Part shown: positions 20,958-31,003 of the stretch, one piece after another
Layout: every line of letters starts with the position of its first letter
How positions within the stretch are numbered: position 1 is the stretch's first letter
Assembly (NCBI RefSeq): GCF_033473495.1
Contig: NC_088940.1
Location: 1,736,001-1,800,000 of the forward strand
DNA: 64,000 nt
Reading direction: 5' to 3'
Source: Cercospora beticola
Taxonomy: Eukaryota > Ascomycota > Dothideomycetes > Mycosphaerellales > Mycosphaerellaceae
Program-made: the position numbers and the translations under genes
The notes under the pieces: model-generated
Seen by the model: the letters and a program-made list of their open reading frames with translations, nothing else
The model's database searches: none
Told to the model about the DNA's origin: nothing

Positions 20958-22106
20958 ATGGACTTCCTAGTCGGCTCCTTCAACCAACCAAGTCTCTACC
21001 TCCTCTCCTTCGACCCATCAACCTCAACCCTAAAACTCATCAAAGAACACCCCGCAATCGGCGGCCACTCCTGGCTTTCCCTCTCCAAAGACAAACAACA
21101 CCTCTACTGCACAGCCTGGACCTCCCCCAAACCCTCCTGCGCAGCCTACAAAATTCTCAACGGAGGCCGCAACATCCAATACCTCAACGCCAAACACGTC
21201 AAAGCCATTCCCGGCTACGTCTGCAACAATTCCACCCACGTCTTCTCAGTCTCCGGTCCCAGTGGCGAAGTCTTCCGTAAAGAAGCCGATGGCTCTCTCG
21301 GGAATTTAGTCCAAGAACTCGATTTCGTCACAAACCAGGGCTCAAATCAATCTGAAGCGCGAGGGGAAGTCGCGCATGGAGATTTTGGTGGTTTGAGGCA
21401 TGGAGCGCACAGTGTCGATCTTTCACCTGATGGGAAGGCGTTGTATATTGCGGATATTGGGAGGAATTGTATTTGGACGTATAAAATCACTCATGAGAGA
21501 AGAGGAACGGATGATCCACCATTGGAATTTGGGACGAAGCATATCTCGCCTCGGGAACATGATGGGCCGAGACATACTTGGCCACATCCGAATGGGAAGA
21601 TCCTCTACTCCCTTCAGGAGCACAGTAGCATGGTTGATGTGTTTTCCATTGCGGAGGATGGAGTGACTTTGAAGCACATTCAAGGTTGTTCAGTGTTGCC
21701 CGAAGGCAAGGATTGCAAGAATTATTGGGCAGACGAGGTCCGTTTCTCAACTGGACCAGATGCTTCGAAGCCGAAACACTTGTTTGCATCGAATCGTGGA
21801 CTGGAGAAGGGTACGAATGGGTATGTGGCGGCGTACAGCCTCAAAGAGGATGGAACGCTCGCCGGCGAGACAGCAATCGATATTTGGGAGACGCCGACGA
21901 GTGGCGGAATTGCGAATGCCATCGAGCCGGCACCGTGGAGCCAGGCTCACGGCGAGAACGAGTATCTTGCCCTCTGTGACAGTGAAGAGGGCTGGGTCTC
22001 TGTCCTCAGATTTGACGGGAAGAAGATTTCCGAGGTGGCAAAGGTCAACCTGGGCAAAACTGAAGATGGAAAGGTCGTGGGAGCTGCCACACCTGTATGG
22101 CTATAG
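20958..22106 (+). CDS. Carboxy-cis,cis-muconate cyclase-like protein (7-bladed beta-propeller lactonase)
   Basis: 382 residues from ATG 20958; the longer frame upstream begins only with TTG. The sequence matches the fungal 3-carboxymuconate lactonizing enzyme family, close in length to the Neurospora enzyme. It opens with MDFLVGSFNQPSLYLLSF and has repeated propeller strands such as HGAHSVDLSPDGKALYIADIG and HPNGKILYSLQEHSS. The family enzyme converts 3-carboxy-cis,cis-muconate to 3-carboxymuconolactone in the protocatechuate branch of the beta-ketoadipate pathway, used to break down lignin-derived aromatics. No other gene of that pathway is nearby, and some family members act on other lactones, so the substrate is inferred. 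The coding strand turns from C-rich to G-rich around the first third. Confidence 0.85.
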   Translation: MDFLVGSFNQPSLYLLSFDPSTSTLKLIKEHPAIGGHSWLSLSKDKQHLYCTAWTSPKPSCAAYKILNGGRNIQYLNAKHVKAIPGYVCNNSTHVFSVSGPSGEVFRKEADGSLGNLVQELDFVTNQGSNQSEARGEVAHGDFGGLRHGAHSVDLSPDGKALYIADIGRNCIWTYKITHERRGTDDPPLEFGTKHISPREHDGPRHTWPHPNGKILYSLQEHSSMVDVFSIAEDGVTLKHIQGCSVLPEGKDCKNYWADEVRFSTGPDASKPKHLFASNRGLEKGTNGYVAAYSLKEDGTLAGETAIDIWETPTSGGIANAIEPAPWSQAHGENEYLALCDSEEGWVSVLRFDGKKISEVAKVNLGKTEDGKVVGAATPVWL

Positions 22107-22442
22107 CAGAAAAGGTTTCAAGTGTCATCGTCATAGGGGAGATGAGACTACAGAGTGAAAGCAAGCTCTAGGATAGCTCGCACCTACGTATGAGCCTTGC
22201 TGTTGGTAACGCACAGATGATGACGGAATGCACGCCGCAAGAAGAGCACTCCTTCCGCTTCGGCTTCATCGCTGTGAATCCTTCTCCTGTCCGGTAGTTA
22301 GCATGAAACGCAACCAAGAGACAATGGGAGTCTTGGCGCACCATGTATCCCTACTGCCGGTCCAGACCTTGCCCTTCCATGGAGGACAGGATGATGGCAA
22401 CGGCGATTTGTTGGGCTCGATCAACGGGGGCCACGACAGCGC
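22107..22442. other. Convergent intergenic region
   Basis: 336 bp between two gene ends. Nothing was recognised. Confidence 0.5.
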
Positions 22443-24182
22443 CTAGAGATCCACACCCCCAGCATCATCAGAGCTCTCGAGGCCTGACTTGTCCTCGCTG
22501 TCATCAAGGCTGCAGACTGCTTCCTGCGTACCGAAGACACGTAACTTGTTTCCATAGACTCGCCAGAAGTCGCTGCCAAACTTCGGCATGCCGTCTGGGA
22601 TGGTAACGTTTTCCGTCTGCATGTGAAACTTCAGCTTGCTGGGGTCTTTGTAAAACGGATCATCCTTTGCAGCAGGCCCGATACTCTCGTCGCCACGTCT
22701 CTTCCACTTGGCGCCTGCCACCGAAGGTGTGAAACCCACAGCTTCTGCGTTGAGTCCATTGCTTTGACCATTGGTGCTGTCAGTCACATCGTTTTGTTCA
22801 TCGGCTCCCAGATCGATCTTCGCAACGCCGTTTTGCACCGAAGACGCCCGTCTATCGACCTCGACGTACGCGCCCTCTCGCTCAAGCTTGGCAGAAAGCC
22901 TCACTGCCACCTGAGCTGTGAGGTAGCTGTCGTAGCCGGCTTCGTGAAATGCCTGCACGTTGTTGTACTTCCCATGCTGTGGATCAGTCTCAACCACCGG
23001 CGTCTCAAGCGGACTGAGCTGCTCAGCGATCTGCTCCAGTGAGGAAGCTGGACTGATGTCACCGCAATTGTGCGTGCACATGTATTTCGTATCCACAATG
23101 GCAGGAAAGAGCTTGTGTAACTTCTTCTGAAAGTCCTCCACCGTGTCCGGAAGATCGCCAACGAACGTCCTGTAGATGTAGACAAGATCCAGAAAGCAAT
23201 TATGACCTACCAAGACTCGCGGATTGCCACGCATCAAGGCCTGGGCACGATGGAATTGCGCTTTGTACTCGTTCAAGTCGACGAAGATGTCCTCGCCTGT
23301 GATGGCGTCTTTGGCGGATTCTTTGAGATCAAGACCCGATATGTTACCTCCGTGCAAGGCCTCAATTATCCAACGGAAACCCTTCTGCCTGTTGATCTGC
23401 TCTTCAACTCGTCGCTCACGATCCGCGGCCAGTCTGTCCTCGCGCTCTTTGTTAAAGTGCACGATTTGAATGGCGCCGCGCTTGCTGATGGTCACAAATT
23501 CCGGATACTCTGCACGTACTAGCTGATGGACCAATCTCTTCTCGAACCGAGTCAGCTCAGCGGGAACCTCGCCCTCCTTAAGGAACTGGGTGCTGGCTGG
23601 CAGAATCATCAGGTACTCGGGCGTGTTCATATTTCTCGACTTTTTCCAGGCCTCAATCTCGCCTCGGATGCGATCCATGAAAGCAAGTGCCTCGACTTCC
23701 GTCGGCTTGATCTGGATGTCCGCCACTGCACTCTTGTCCTGTCTCTTGGCATACTTCGCCCGAGCGTCCTTCGCTTCCGCCCGTGACAGATATGGCACCC
23801 CACGCGCGAATGGCCGGTTCATGTCGAAACCTACTGAGAGCAGGAACTCAGCTGCACCGGACTGAAACGAGAATATGCGCTCAACGTCAAGGCCCTTTTC
23901 GTTGATGACTGGTGACAGATCGAAATTGTAGGGTCGCAGGATGTACTTGTCGGAGAGAATGTCCTGTTCAACACACGTGATGCCGATTTGCAGAATCTGA
24001 TATCGCTCCGCAGCGTCTTTGATTTCCGCATATCGCTGCTGCAGCGTTGGCTTGCCGTCGCCCCATTGTGCTTTGGTGGGCACGCCGGAAAGCTCAAGGT
24101 CAATGGCAACGAAATGGGATTTGCTGATGTCGGTGAGGATGTCCGGCAGCAACGGGTAGAAGGAAACCTTGTCGACGTCCAT
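22443..24182 (-). CDS. PARN-like CAF1-family (DEDD) 3'-5' ribonuclease
   Basis: 579 residues from ATG 24182. CAF1-family fold: the first catalytic pair Asp28 and Glu30 is in VAIDLELSG. The third acidic residue is in GHNCFLDLVYIYRTF at about 331. The last motif, FHEAGYDSYLT at about 409-418, supplies the His and Asp of the DEDDh set. All four acidic residues and the His are present, so the enzyme should be active. PARN-type enzymes shorten poly(A) tails and trim small non-coding RNAs. No R3H domain was noticed in the middle part (TRFEKRLVHQLVRAEYPEF may correspond to that area). The frame is open a further 111 codons upstream without an ATG and with basic, Arg/Ser-rich content; a spliced upstream exon could add a mitochondrial-type N-terminus. 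Confidence 0.82.
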   Translation of the reverse strand: MDVDKVSFYPLLPDILTDISKSHFVAIDLELSGVPTKAQWGDGKPTLQQRYAEIKDAAERYQILQIGITCVEQDILSDKYILRPYNFDLSPVINEKGLDVERIFSFQSGAAEFLLSVGFDMNRPFARGVPYLSRAEAKDARAKYAKRQDKSAVADIQIKPTEVEALAFMDRIRGEIEAWKKSRNMNTPEYLMILPASTQFLKEGEVPAELTRFEKRLVHQLVRAEYPEFVTISKRGAIQIVHFNKEREDRLAADRERRVEEQINRQKGFRWIIEALHGGNISGLDLKESAKDAITGEDIFVDLNEYKAQFHRAQALMRGNPRVLVGHNCFLDLVYIYRTFVGDLPDTVEDFQKKLHKLFPAIVDTKYMCTHNCGDISPASSLEQIAEQLSPLETPVVETDPQHGKYNNVQAFHEAGYDSYLTAQVAVRLSAKLEREGAYVEVDRRASSVQNGVAKIDLGADEQNDVTDSTNGQSNGLNAEAVGFTPSVAGAKWKRRGDESIGPAAKDDPFYKDPSKLKFHMQTENVTIPDGMPKFGSDFWRVYGNKLRVFGTQEAVCSLDDSEDKSGLESSDDAGGVDL

Positions 24183-24757
24183 GCTGTGGATATGTTTGCG
24201 TGTAGTGATGTCCGGAGTCAGTTGCTGCTCATGTTCGGGAGTGGCAAAAGGACGAAGAAGCTTGAACAGGAAGTTGGAGAGCGCAGAAACGAAGCCCGTG
24301 GCAGGTGCAGCGGGAGGGCGTCGTGCTGTCCGAAGTGAACGTGTCGTCTGCACCTTCACCACCCGCTGCGACGCGCCGTTATCAGCAGAAGAGAAGTAGC
24401 AAACTTGCCTGCTCGGTCTGCAGGTGAGACGACTCAGTCTCAACCTGGCCAGAGCGGAAGCCACAGCGGACGACCACCGGCTCTGTGAAACACACACTGT
24501 TCGCTGCCAGCACAATCAGCGAGAGGCAGTGTCGACGCGTCAGAGAAAGTGTTGCTACCAACGCAAACACCTGGCGGAGCGGAAGTGAGCAATTGAGCAG
24601 GGATATCGATGTCATTCATCGCGTCTGCACGTGACGCTGTTCCGAGGCTCGCCGTCCCCGTGCAATCTACCTATAGCCGCCGATTGCGCGACACCAACAC
24701 TCCTCACCTGGCGATGCCCGCATTGTCCACTTGACTCTGGACATCGTGCAGGTCGCG
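24183..24757. promoter_or_regulatory. Divergent intergenic region (PARN-like / PEX26)
   Basis: 575 bp between opposite start codons. The left 330 bp keep the PARN-like frame open and may hold an upstream exon or leader. ATGs at 24619 and 24615 on the minus strand are candidate alternative starts after splicing. Confidence 0.4.
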
Positions 24758-26101
24758 ATGGCATCCGCGGGGACGGTCACATATCAGGATGCACTGAACT
24801 CGCAATACCTATCGAGCTCCATCTCAAGTCTGTCACGATCGCGATCGGCCAACACCCTTATCGTGCGGACCTACAAGCAGGCGACGCAGCTCTACCTCAC
24901 GAAGCGATTCAAAGAAGCTCTCGAGACCCTCGAACCCATCGTAACCTCACAACAGCCTGGCGAAAGTGATGTGCTCGGCACGAATGGCGTTCACAGCGAG
25001 AGCCCAGGTGATGGCGCCGCGCTCGTCGCGCAGAGCTCCAAGGGTACCCGGACGAAGGTCTGGGTCTTCTACTTGAGCTTACTGCATGCGATCATCGAGC
25101 TGGGTGCAGAGGATGGCAAGAATCAGTTTGGATCAACGAAATGGAGACAATTGGCCGCCAAAGCAAGGGATGGAACAGTGTGGGATGAGATCATTCGGCT
25201 AGGCTATGGTGGGAATGAAGGAGACGTCGACCCTGACGTCGTCGTGAATCTGGCCACGCTCCTACTTGGACACATGCAGAATCAGAAGCTGAACCAACAA
25301 CGAATCGAAGCATACCTCTCTGCGTCCGCCGATGCGGCCCAGCTCGCCTACCTGAACGAAGGCATCGCGACCCCCATGTCCAATGGCACGTCCTCGCCCA
25401 AAGAGCTGACCACACGCTTGAAGATCTTGGAGCTCTACTCACTGCACGTCCTGCCTGCCAATGAGGAATGGGAATATGCACAGCAGTTCATTGAGATGAG
25501 CGACATGTTGGACGAGGAGCGACGCGAAGCGTTTCTCCACGCTCTAGCAAGTCTCAAGGACGAGAAGGACGGCACGGCACAGCGCGAGCGCGAACTAGAA
25601 GAGCTGCGAGAACGTGAGCTGGAAGAACAGCGCGCAGCGGAAGAAGCTCAACGCAAAGAGAATGAACGTCGCGAAGAGGAACGCAAACGGGCCGCAGAGC
25701 TTGAGCGCTCACGTACCAATACTTCCAATGCCTCCTCTTCGTCCCGACCAACGAATGGACACGTTAAGAATGGCAATGGAGCTGCGAGTGCTTCACGAAA
25801 TACTTCGCACGCAACTGCAAAGCCCCCAAGCAAGCCGCAGAAGAAGACGCGTGCTCCACCTCCCAATCTGTACATGCGCGCATCAACCGTCTTCTCCAAT
25901 CTTCAACAGATGGTACTGGAAGCCAGTCGAGGAATAACTGGCAATAGTACGGCACTGTTCCGCTTAATGATGTTTCTGGTTGCATTCTTGTTGATCATGG
26001 CGAGACGAGATCTCCGAATGAAATTGAAAAGGGCAATTGACGATGGATGGATGAAGGTTAAGCAGACGATAGGCATGGGCACTAAGGTATCCTATATCTA
26101 G
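24758..26101 (+). CDS. PEX26: Peroxin 26-like peroxisomal membrane protein
   Basis: 447 residues from ATG 24758 (the upstream start of the longer frame is only TTG). It matches the fungal Pex26 family, the filamentous-fungal counterpart of yeast Pex15 and mammalian PEX26, which anchors the Pex1-Pex6 AAA ATPase to the peroxisome so that import receptors are recycled. The N-terminal helical region includes VRTYKQATQLYLTKRFKEAL and KVWVFYLSLLHAII. A charged Glu/Arg coiled coil lies at about 265-320. A single membrane segment near the C-terminus (about 398-416, LFRLMMFLVAFLLIMA) is followed by a basic tail (RRDLRMKLKRA), fitting a tail-anchored-like protein with its N-terminus in the cytosol. Ser/Asn-rich low complexity precedes the membrane segment. 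Confidence 0.85.
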   Translation: MASAGTVTYQDALNSQYLSSSISSLSRSRSANTLIVRTYKQATQLYLTKRFKEALETLEPIVTSQQPGESDVLGTNGVHSESPGDGAALVAQSSKGTRTKVWVFYLSLLHAIIELGAEDGKNQFGSTKWRQLAAKARDGTVWDEIIRLGYGGNEGDVDPDVVVNLATLLLGHMQNQKLNQQRIEAYLSASADAAQLAYLNEGIATPMSNGTSSPKELTTRLKILELYSLHVLPANEEWEYAQQFIEMSDMLDEERREAFLHALASLKDEKDGTAQRERELEELRERELEEQRAAEEAQRKENERREEERKRAAELERSRTNTSNASSSSRPTNGHVKNGNGAASASRNTSHATAKPPSKPQKKTRAPPPNLYMRASTVFSNLQQMVLEASRGITGNSTALFRLMMFLVAFLLIMARRDLRMKLKRAIDDGWMKVKQTIGMGTKVSYI

Positions 26102-29100
26102 CGGAGAATCTAGTGGCAACTTTCTTTCGAGCTTGCGAGAGTATTTGATTCATGCGATACGAAGCGAAACGAGCGTACTCGCATATAGAACAGTGGTCGA
26201 CATTGTCCTAGGCGTTGGGCTTTGGCCAATTGCTATTGGCTGGCGGGTGTCTACCCAAGACCGGCTGCAGCTTCTAACTTATAGGTCTCCTCGGCTTCTG
26301 CCTACCTACCCGCTCTGCCTACATGTACGACGAAGGCTGGGCTGCTCGAGCAGAGCACACACTCCTCCATGACTCGCGCACATAGCCTCCAAAGGCAGGC
26401 GTCGATACTGTCTCAGAGGTGCTTTCCCACATACGGTATGTGTCCAAGGCAAGTGTGGTTGTGCATGAGCGGGAAGGAGCTCCGCTCTTACATAGACGTT
26501 TGTCAATCACCACTTCGTTTTCCGCAATCGTGACTGCCCGCTTGCGAAGGCGCGCGACATGTGCTGCGGCGCCGAACCTTGCAATCAACAAGTTTCAACA
26601 ACTGGCGCGACCATACAATCAGGTACTCGGGTCTCCTGCAAAGGCAATCCTACGGTGGCTTGCAGTGCTGCAGACTTCAGGATATCGTTGTCCTCGGTTA
26701 CAAGGCCTGATGCACAACGGTCGAGGTCTATGCGCGCCGAGATCACGCTGGATATGCTCACTACTTCCCAAACTGGACACTGCAGGATCCAAGGCTCGCG
26801 ATACTCCCCGTCTGTTTGTCACGAATTCCTCGCTGCCATTAGAGTTCAGATCGTGCAGAAGATGATCATCTGGGCGTGCAGCAGAGACGAGCGGGCATGC
26901 GACCGGCTCCGAAACACACATGAAAGGTCATTCGTCATTCTGCACTCCTGCTGCCACGCGCCAGCGACTGTTGGAACCTACACATCGATCGTCAAAACAT
27001 CGTCTCCACTGCGACTTATTGTGGGTCGCGAGATGCCTGACTTACCATACCAAACCGAGACTTGAGACTCCGCTCACCGTCTTGTAGTCTCTGCACGACT
27101 ACGCGGCTGCGTAATGCGGAATCTCCAAAATCGGACCCGCGGCGACTATCACCACATACACGGCCCTTTCGACCTGTAACCCGGGCCGATCAGCTGAGTG
27201 ATCCTTCTTGCAGCTCTTCCAGCACAGTGGCGTCCATGCGTGCATCAAGCTGGCCCGGACTGAAGTTTGGCCGTTTGGCGAACTTCTTCACGCTTGCACC
27301 CTAGGCACTAAGCTGGAAACTCTAATTCGAGGGCTCTGCTGCGTCTGGCTGTCGATCACCACGTAAAGCGGCCCGCTTCCTCACAACCCCTCCGTGGCGC
27401 TGCCTTCATCATTATTGCTGGAGTGGTGTGCTGGCGACCGCCAAGTTCAGTGAAGTCTGCAGGACTTCTTGAATGGGCAAGCAGGTCCCAACTTTGGGGA
27501 GTCCCAAAGCACCGTCTCGCCCGAGGATAGTTGCTTTTACTATCGGGTCGAGCGGCACACGGTGCGAAGCACGTGCGGTATCGCAACTAAATGATTGTAA
27601 CCCGCATGGCTTTCATCATCTGGCACTCACAGGCGGTTCCGGCGTGTGCACAGCAATGAATGGATCCTCACCGCCTTGTCTGGTGACTTGTTACTGGCAC
27701 GACCTGTCGACTGGTGGGCATCTGCTCAGCCGCGATCCCGCTTTCTGTATCGTCATTGTGACCGATTGAACGGCAGGTAAGAGTTCAAGCAAGCGCAGTG
27801 CGGCCACATGGGGCTCAAAGCATCAAGCCCACCCCCTGCAATGCTTGTCAGGCTGGCTTCCTTGCGCTTCTCCACTTGCTGCATGGTGGTTGCTGGTTTC
27901 ATTAATCATCAGTGCAAGTCTGCAGAACGAGATACGGCGCGTAAGTTTGTGTGGCGCGCTTACGGTCGGCCGGCTTCTTTGGAAATGTAGATCCTATAAC
28001 TAGTGAGCTTAGCTCAGGGCTCGACTAGGGCTGGAGCCGCCAGTACGATTCTCCGCGGCAAGTGGCATTTGTCGCAGCGAAGCAGCTTTTGTTGCAAAGG
28101 CGTGCGGAAGGACTTCTGTGCTGAAGTGCGGCAGCGAGCCGACAAGTCAGCGCTTGTCTCGGAAACGGCCCCATTGCCCAGTGCAGTTCTCCCCAGAACA
28201 GCACGCGCAGCACAGTAAGCAAGTCGTGACGGGCGCAGCACTGCCTCCACCGCCTCCCGAGTTGCAGAGGCAGGAGAATGCGATCAAGCGATCGAGATCA
28301 AGATCTTCACAGTTGCGCGCTGCTGCCAATAATCATGCGGAGTGGCGACGTCCGGCTCGATGCTTGCATCAAAGAGCAAGCCCCGAAATGCAAGACCAAA
28401 AGTATCGTTGGCTTCGTTGCTGCACGGCGCGGCAGCGGCGTTTGACGCTTAGCGCATCCGGCCGCACATGCCGGTCGACGCTGGACGGTCGAGTCTAGGG
28501 AACGTGTAACATGTGTGTGATGATGGTGGGGCCTGTGCAGGCGTCTGCGAGGTGGACGAACGGCACCACCAGCACCTATCTATGACGAGCATGATACTTG
28601 TTCTTCAGAGTCGCACCGATGTCTCCCGTAGACTCGAGGGGACATGGATCCATTGTCGGTGTAGCGGCCGCCTCGCATGCAACAAATGGTGATGAATACA
28701 TTCTGGCTGCAACGGACATTGCGACCTCCGCGCGCCATAGGCATTTCGGTGGCGGATCTATGCAACGCTTAAGTGCTCACGTACCGTAGTGCACTATTCG
28801 GGACAACCGCCGCAAGAAGCTGGAAAACCAGGCGCGGCGCTAAGAACCGAGGCCTTGTGAAGAGTGGTCCACGCGCGCACCGATCCAACGTCGACAATCA
28901 GGGATTGACGATCGTGTCGAAAACCGGCCGTGACAGATTCGGGCGTTCTGCAGCTCTGCAGCTTCGTACAGCTGCTTCGGCAGAAGGTCCGAATGACTCG
29001 GGCCTGCTGCACATGTGCGCTGTGCCGTGGCAAGGCTTCAAATACCCTCCATGACGGTCCCCTTACGTATGCTGCAATTAACCTGCGACTCATCTTCACA

Positions 29101-29421
29101 GCGACGACGTGCAAGCGACCAATGACTTGCTGCCTTTGAGAGTCGGTTGACCTTGAATCGCCCGTTGCATGCGCCACTAGGTCACCCTCAACCGCAATTG
29201 ATTGATCAACGCTGGGGGCCGTGTCGGCATGCACTCCGTCCTCTGGAGTGTTCTCCGACAAATCGAAATCGTACAGATTCGTCTGCCAGCGCACTAGATT
29301 GTGCTGAAGACCCCAAGCAAATCCACTTTCTGCTCTCCTGATATACCCCGTCGATGCTGGAGACCACTATCTTTGGTGCGAAAGTACCTCACCAGCTTCA
29401 CACACTCTATCCAGCACCAAC
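26102..29421. other. 3.3-kb region without a recognisable gene
   Basis: Short frames of up to 168 codons exist (26559-27065 plus, 28794-29294 minus), but none resembles a family, several lack an ATG, and they overlap each other on both strands. Base composition looks ordinary. I could not confirm tandem repeats here by eye. The last few hundred bases should hold the promoter of the Myb-like gene. Confidence 0.5.
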
Positions 29422-30069
29422 ATGGCAGACATGGCTTCACGGCGATCTTACGAGCGCTCATCAGGCAAGATACCCCTCAGCGTCATCCTCAATGAGGTAG
29501 AACCTGAGCCCCAAGCCCACGGGTCTCGCCACGATGAATTCCGTGGCTACGATCCATCCTCACAAGCAAGGAGTTACGGCAGCTCGCCAACCAGTTCACT
29601 CGGGTCACCACCGTCATCTTACTACACAGGAGGAACTGCCACCCTCCCGCCTCAAAGCCTCACCCGTAACCCACCCACCGCATACACAGTACCAGACAAG
29701 ACACCCACAACCTCACCACAACAACAATCACAAACCACGTTCCAATATGGCAGCATGAACGACAGAAGACCGCGACCGCCGCGACCCTCCTACAGCGAAG
29801 AGCAAAAATTCTTCATCATGTACGCCCGCATCATTCGAGATAATACCTGGCCTGAGATCGAGGACAGGTTCGAGAAGCTGTTTGGTACAAGGACAAAGGG
29901 TGGTCTGACATCCGTATACTACCGCGTGCGGAGGGAATGGGGTCTCATGGAGGTGCTCAAAAGCGGGCCCGGTTCGTACGCTGCAGATTGCAGAGAAGTG
30001 GAAAAGCGAGCGACCAATTTCTCGCGTGAGTTCCTTTCACAGATTGGATATTTGCAATCCATGAATTGA
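29422..30069 (+). CDS. Myb/SANT-like DNA-binding-type protein
   Basis: 215 residues from ATG 29422 (context CCAACATGG). The N-terminal half is disordered, rich in Ser, Pro, Gln and Gly. Residues of about 115-175 form a helix-turn-helix of the Myb/SANT kind: RPSYSEEQKFFIMYARIIRD, then NTWPEIEDRFEKLFG, then TKGGLTSVYYRVRREWG. The spaced Trp residues and basic third helix support DNA binding. Similar short proteins with this pattern are widespread in ascomycetes and mostly unstudied. It probably acts in the nucleus as a transcription regulator, but target genes are unknown. Confidence 0.72.
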   Translation: MADMASRRSYERSSGKIPLSVILNEVEPEPQAHGSRHDEFRGYDPSSQARSYGSSPTSSLGSPPSSYYTGGTATLPPQSLTRNPPTAYTVPDKTPTTSPQQQSQTTFQYGSMNDRRPRPPRPSYSEEQKFFIMYARIIRDNTWPEIEDRFEKLFGTRTKGGLTSVYYRVRREWGLMEVLKSGPGSYAADCREVEKRATNFSREFLSQIGYLQSMN

Positions 30070-31003
30070 ATGAAACACGAGAGATGGGTTTGCAAGTGAA
30101 CACATGAGAGTGCTCATCGGCGCCCTTGTATGTTCAGAGAACTTTACCATGGGACCCTACGTGATGCGCATCTGGCTCAAACTTCCATCCGTGTACTGCG
30201 ACACCGGGAAAGCTTGATGCATCAGGAAGACGCTTTCGCGTCCGTATAGCGGATGGTGTCAACACCAGCAGCCGCCAAATATGATCTGGCAGCGCAATTT
30301 CTAACATAGCATGGCGACGGGAGGGAGGAAAGCAACATAGCATTCAGGATTCGAGGCAAAAACACGACGATTATGAAGGAACAAACGAGAGAGAGAGAGA
30401 GTGTGTGTGTGTGGGGTATCGTGACGACCAGGAAAAGTCGCAATAGCATATACCCCCCTTTTTGATGACAGCCACGATTGTATGGAACAAAAAAACAGTA
30501 TAATGCATAGCACCGAGGCATCCCCAACAACAAACCACCAGTCCACCTCCACCAGCACCAAATCTCCGCTGTTCCGTGGGAACGGTGGCACAGGTGGGAT
30601 CGCGCTGCAGACAGAGATCCAAAGATCATTGGTAAACGGCCTGAAGTGCGTTGGGCTCCCGCTCGCGCGAGGCTACGGAGGAGAGTACCGAGGATTCGCG
30701 ACTCATTCACCGAACAAAAAGTGACGAGACTTAGTCGTCATGATTATCCCAATACAAAACTCACGCATTGGGTAAGGGATTCCGTTCGGCGGAAGGTCCG
30801 AAGAAATTCTATCTGCCGGTCTTCAACGACAACCTGTGAAGAGGTGACAAATATGGCAACTGGGGGCAGTTTTGGGTCGGCTCTTGATATGTGTCTGGTT
30901 CCGGTTTAGCTCGTGCAGATGTACTAGGGTGTCTGTAGTCTGTACTCGCGTCGATAGCAGAAAGAACAGTGGAGACCGATCTCGCAGCTCGCTTCGTCTC
31001 TCA
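30070..31003. other. Convergent intergenic region with microsatellite
   Basis: 934 bp between convergent genes. It contains a (GA)n(GT)n microsatellite at 30387-30413 and G/T- and T-rich stretches. A 162-codon minus-strand frame through the microsatellite looks spurious. No gene was recognised. Confidence 0.5.
30387..30413 (+). repeat. Compound (GA)7(GT)6 microsatellite
   Basis: Seven GA dinucleotides are directly followed by about six GT dinucleotides. Length variation between strains is likely. Confidence 0.85.

Noticed and set aside
22443..24515. PARN-like protein started at the far end of its open frame
   Set aside because: That end is a TTG and there is no ATG before 24182; the family start MDVDK fits ATG 24182.
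26559..27065. 168-codon plus-strand frame with an ATG
   Set aside because: Overlaps other frames on both strands, Cys- and Arg-rich with no domain, no promoter or intron signals, and it sits in a region where such frames are scattered at random.
28003..28080. tRNA-like start (GCTTAGCTCAGGGC)
   Set aside because: Only the D-arm-like word is present; no T-arm GGTTCRANTCC box and no acceptor pairing follow.
28794..29294. 166-codon minus-strand frame
   Set aside because: Opens with GTG, no recognisable domain, no supporting splice sites.
30222..30710. 162-codon minus-strand frame
   Set aside because: Runs through a (GA)n(GT)n microsatellite and low-complexity DNA; no domain.
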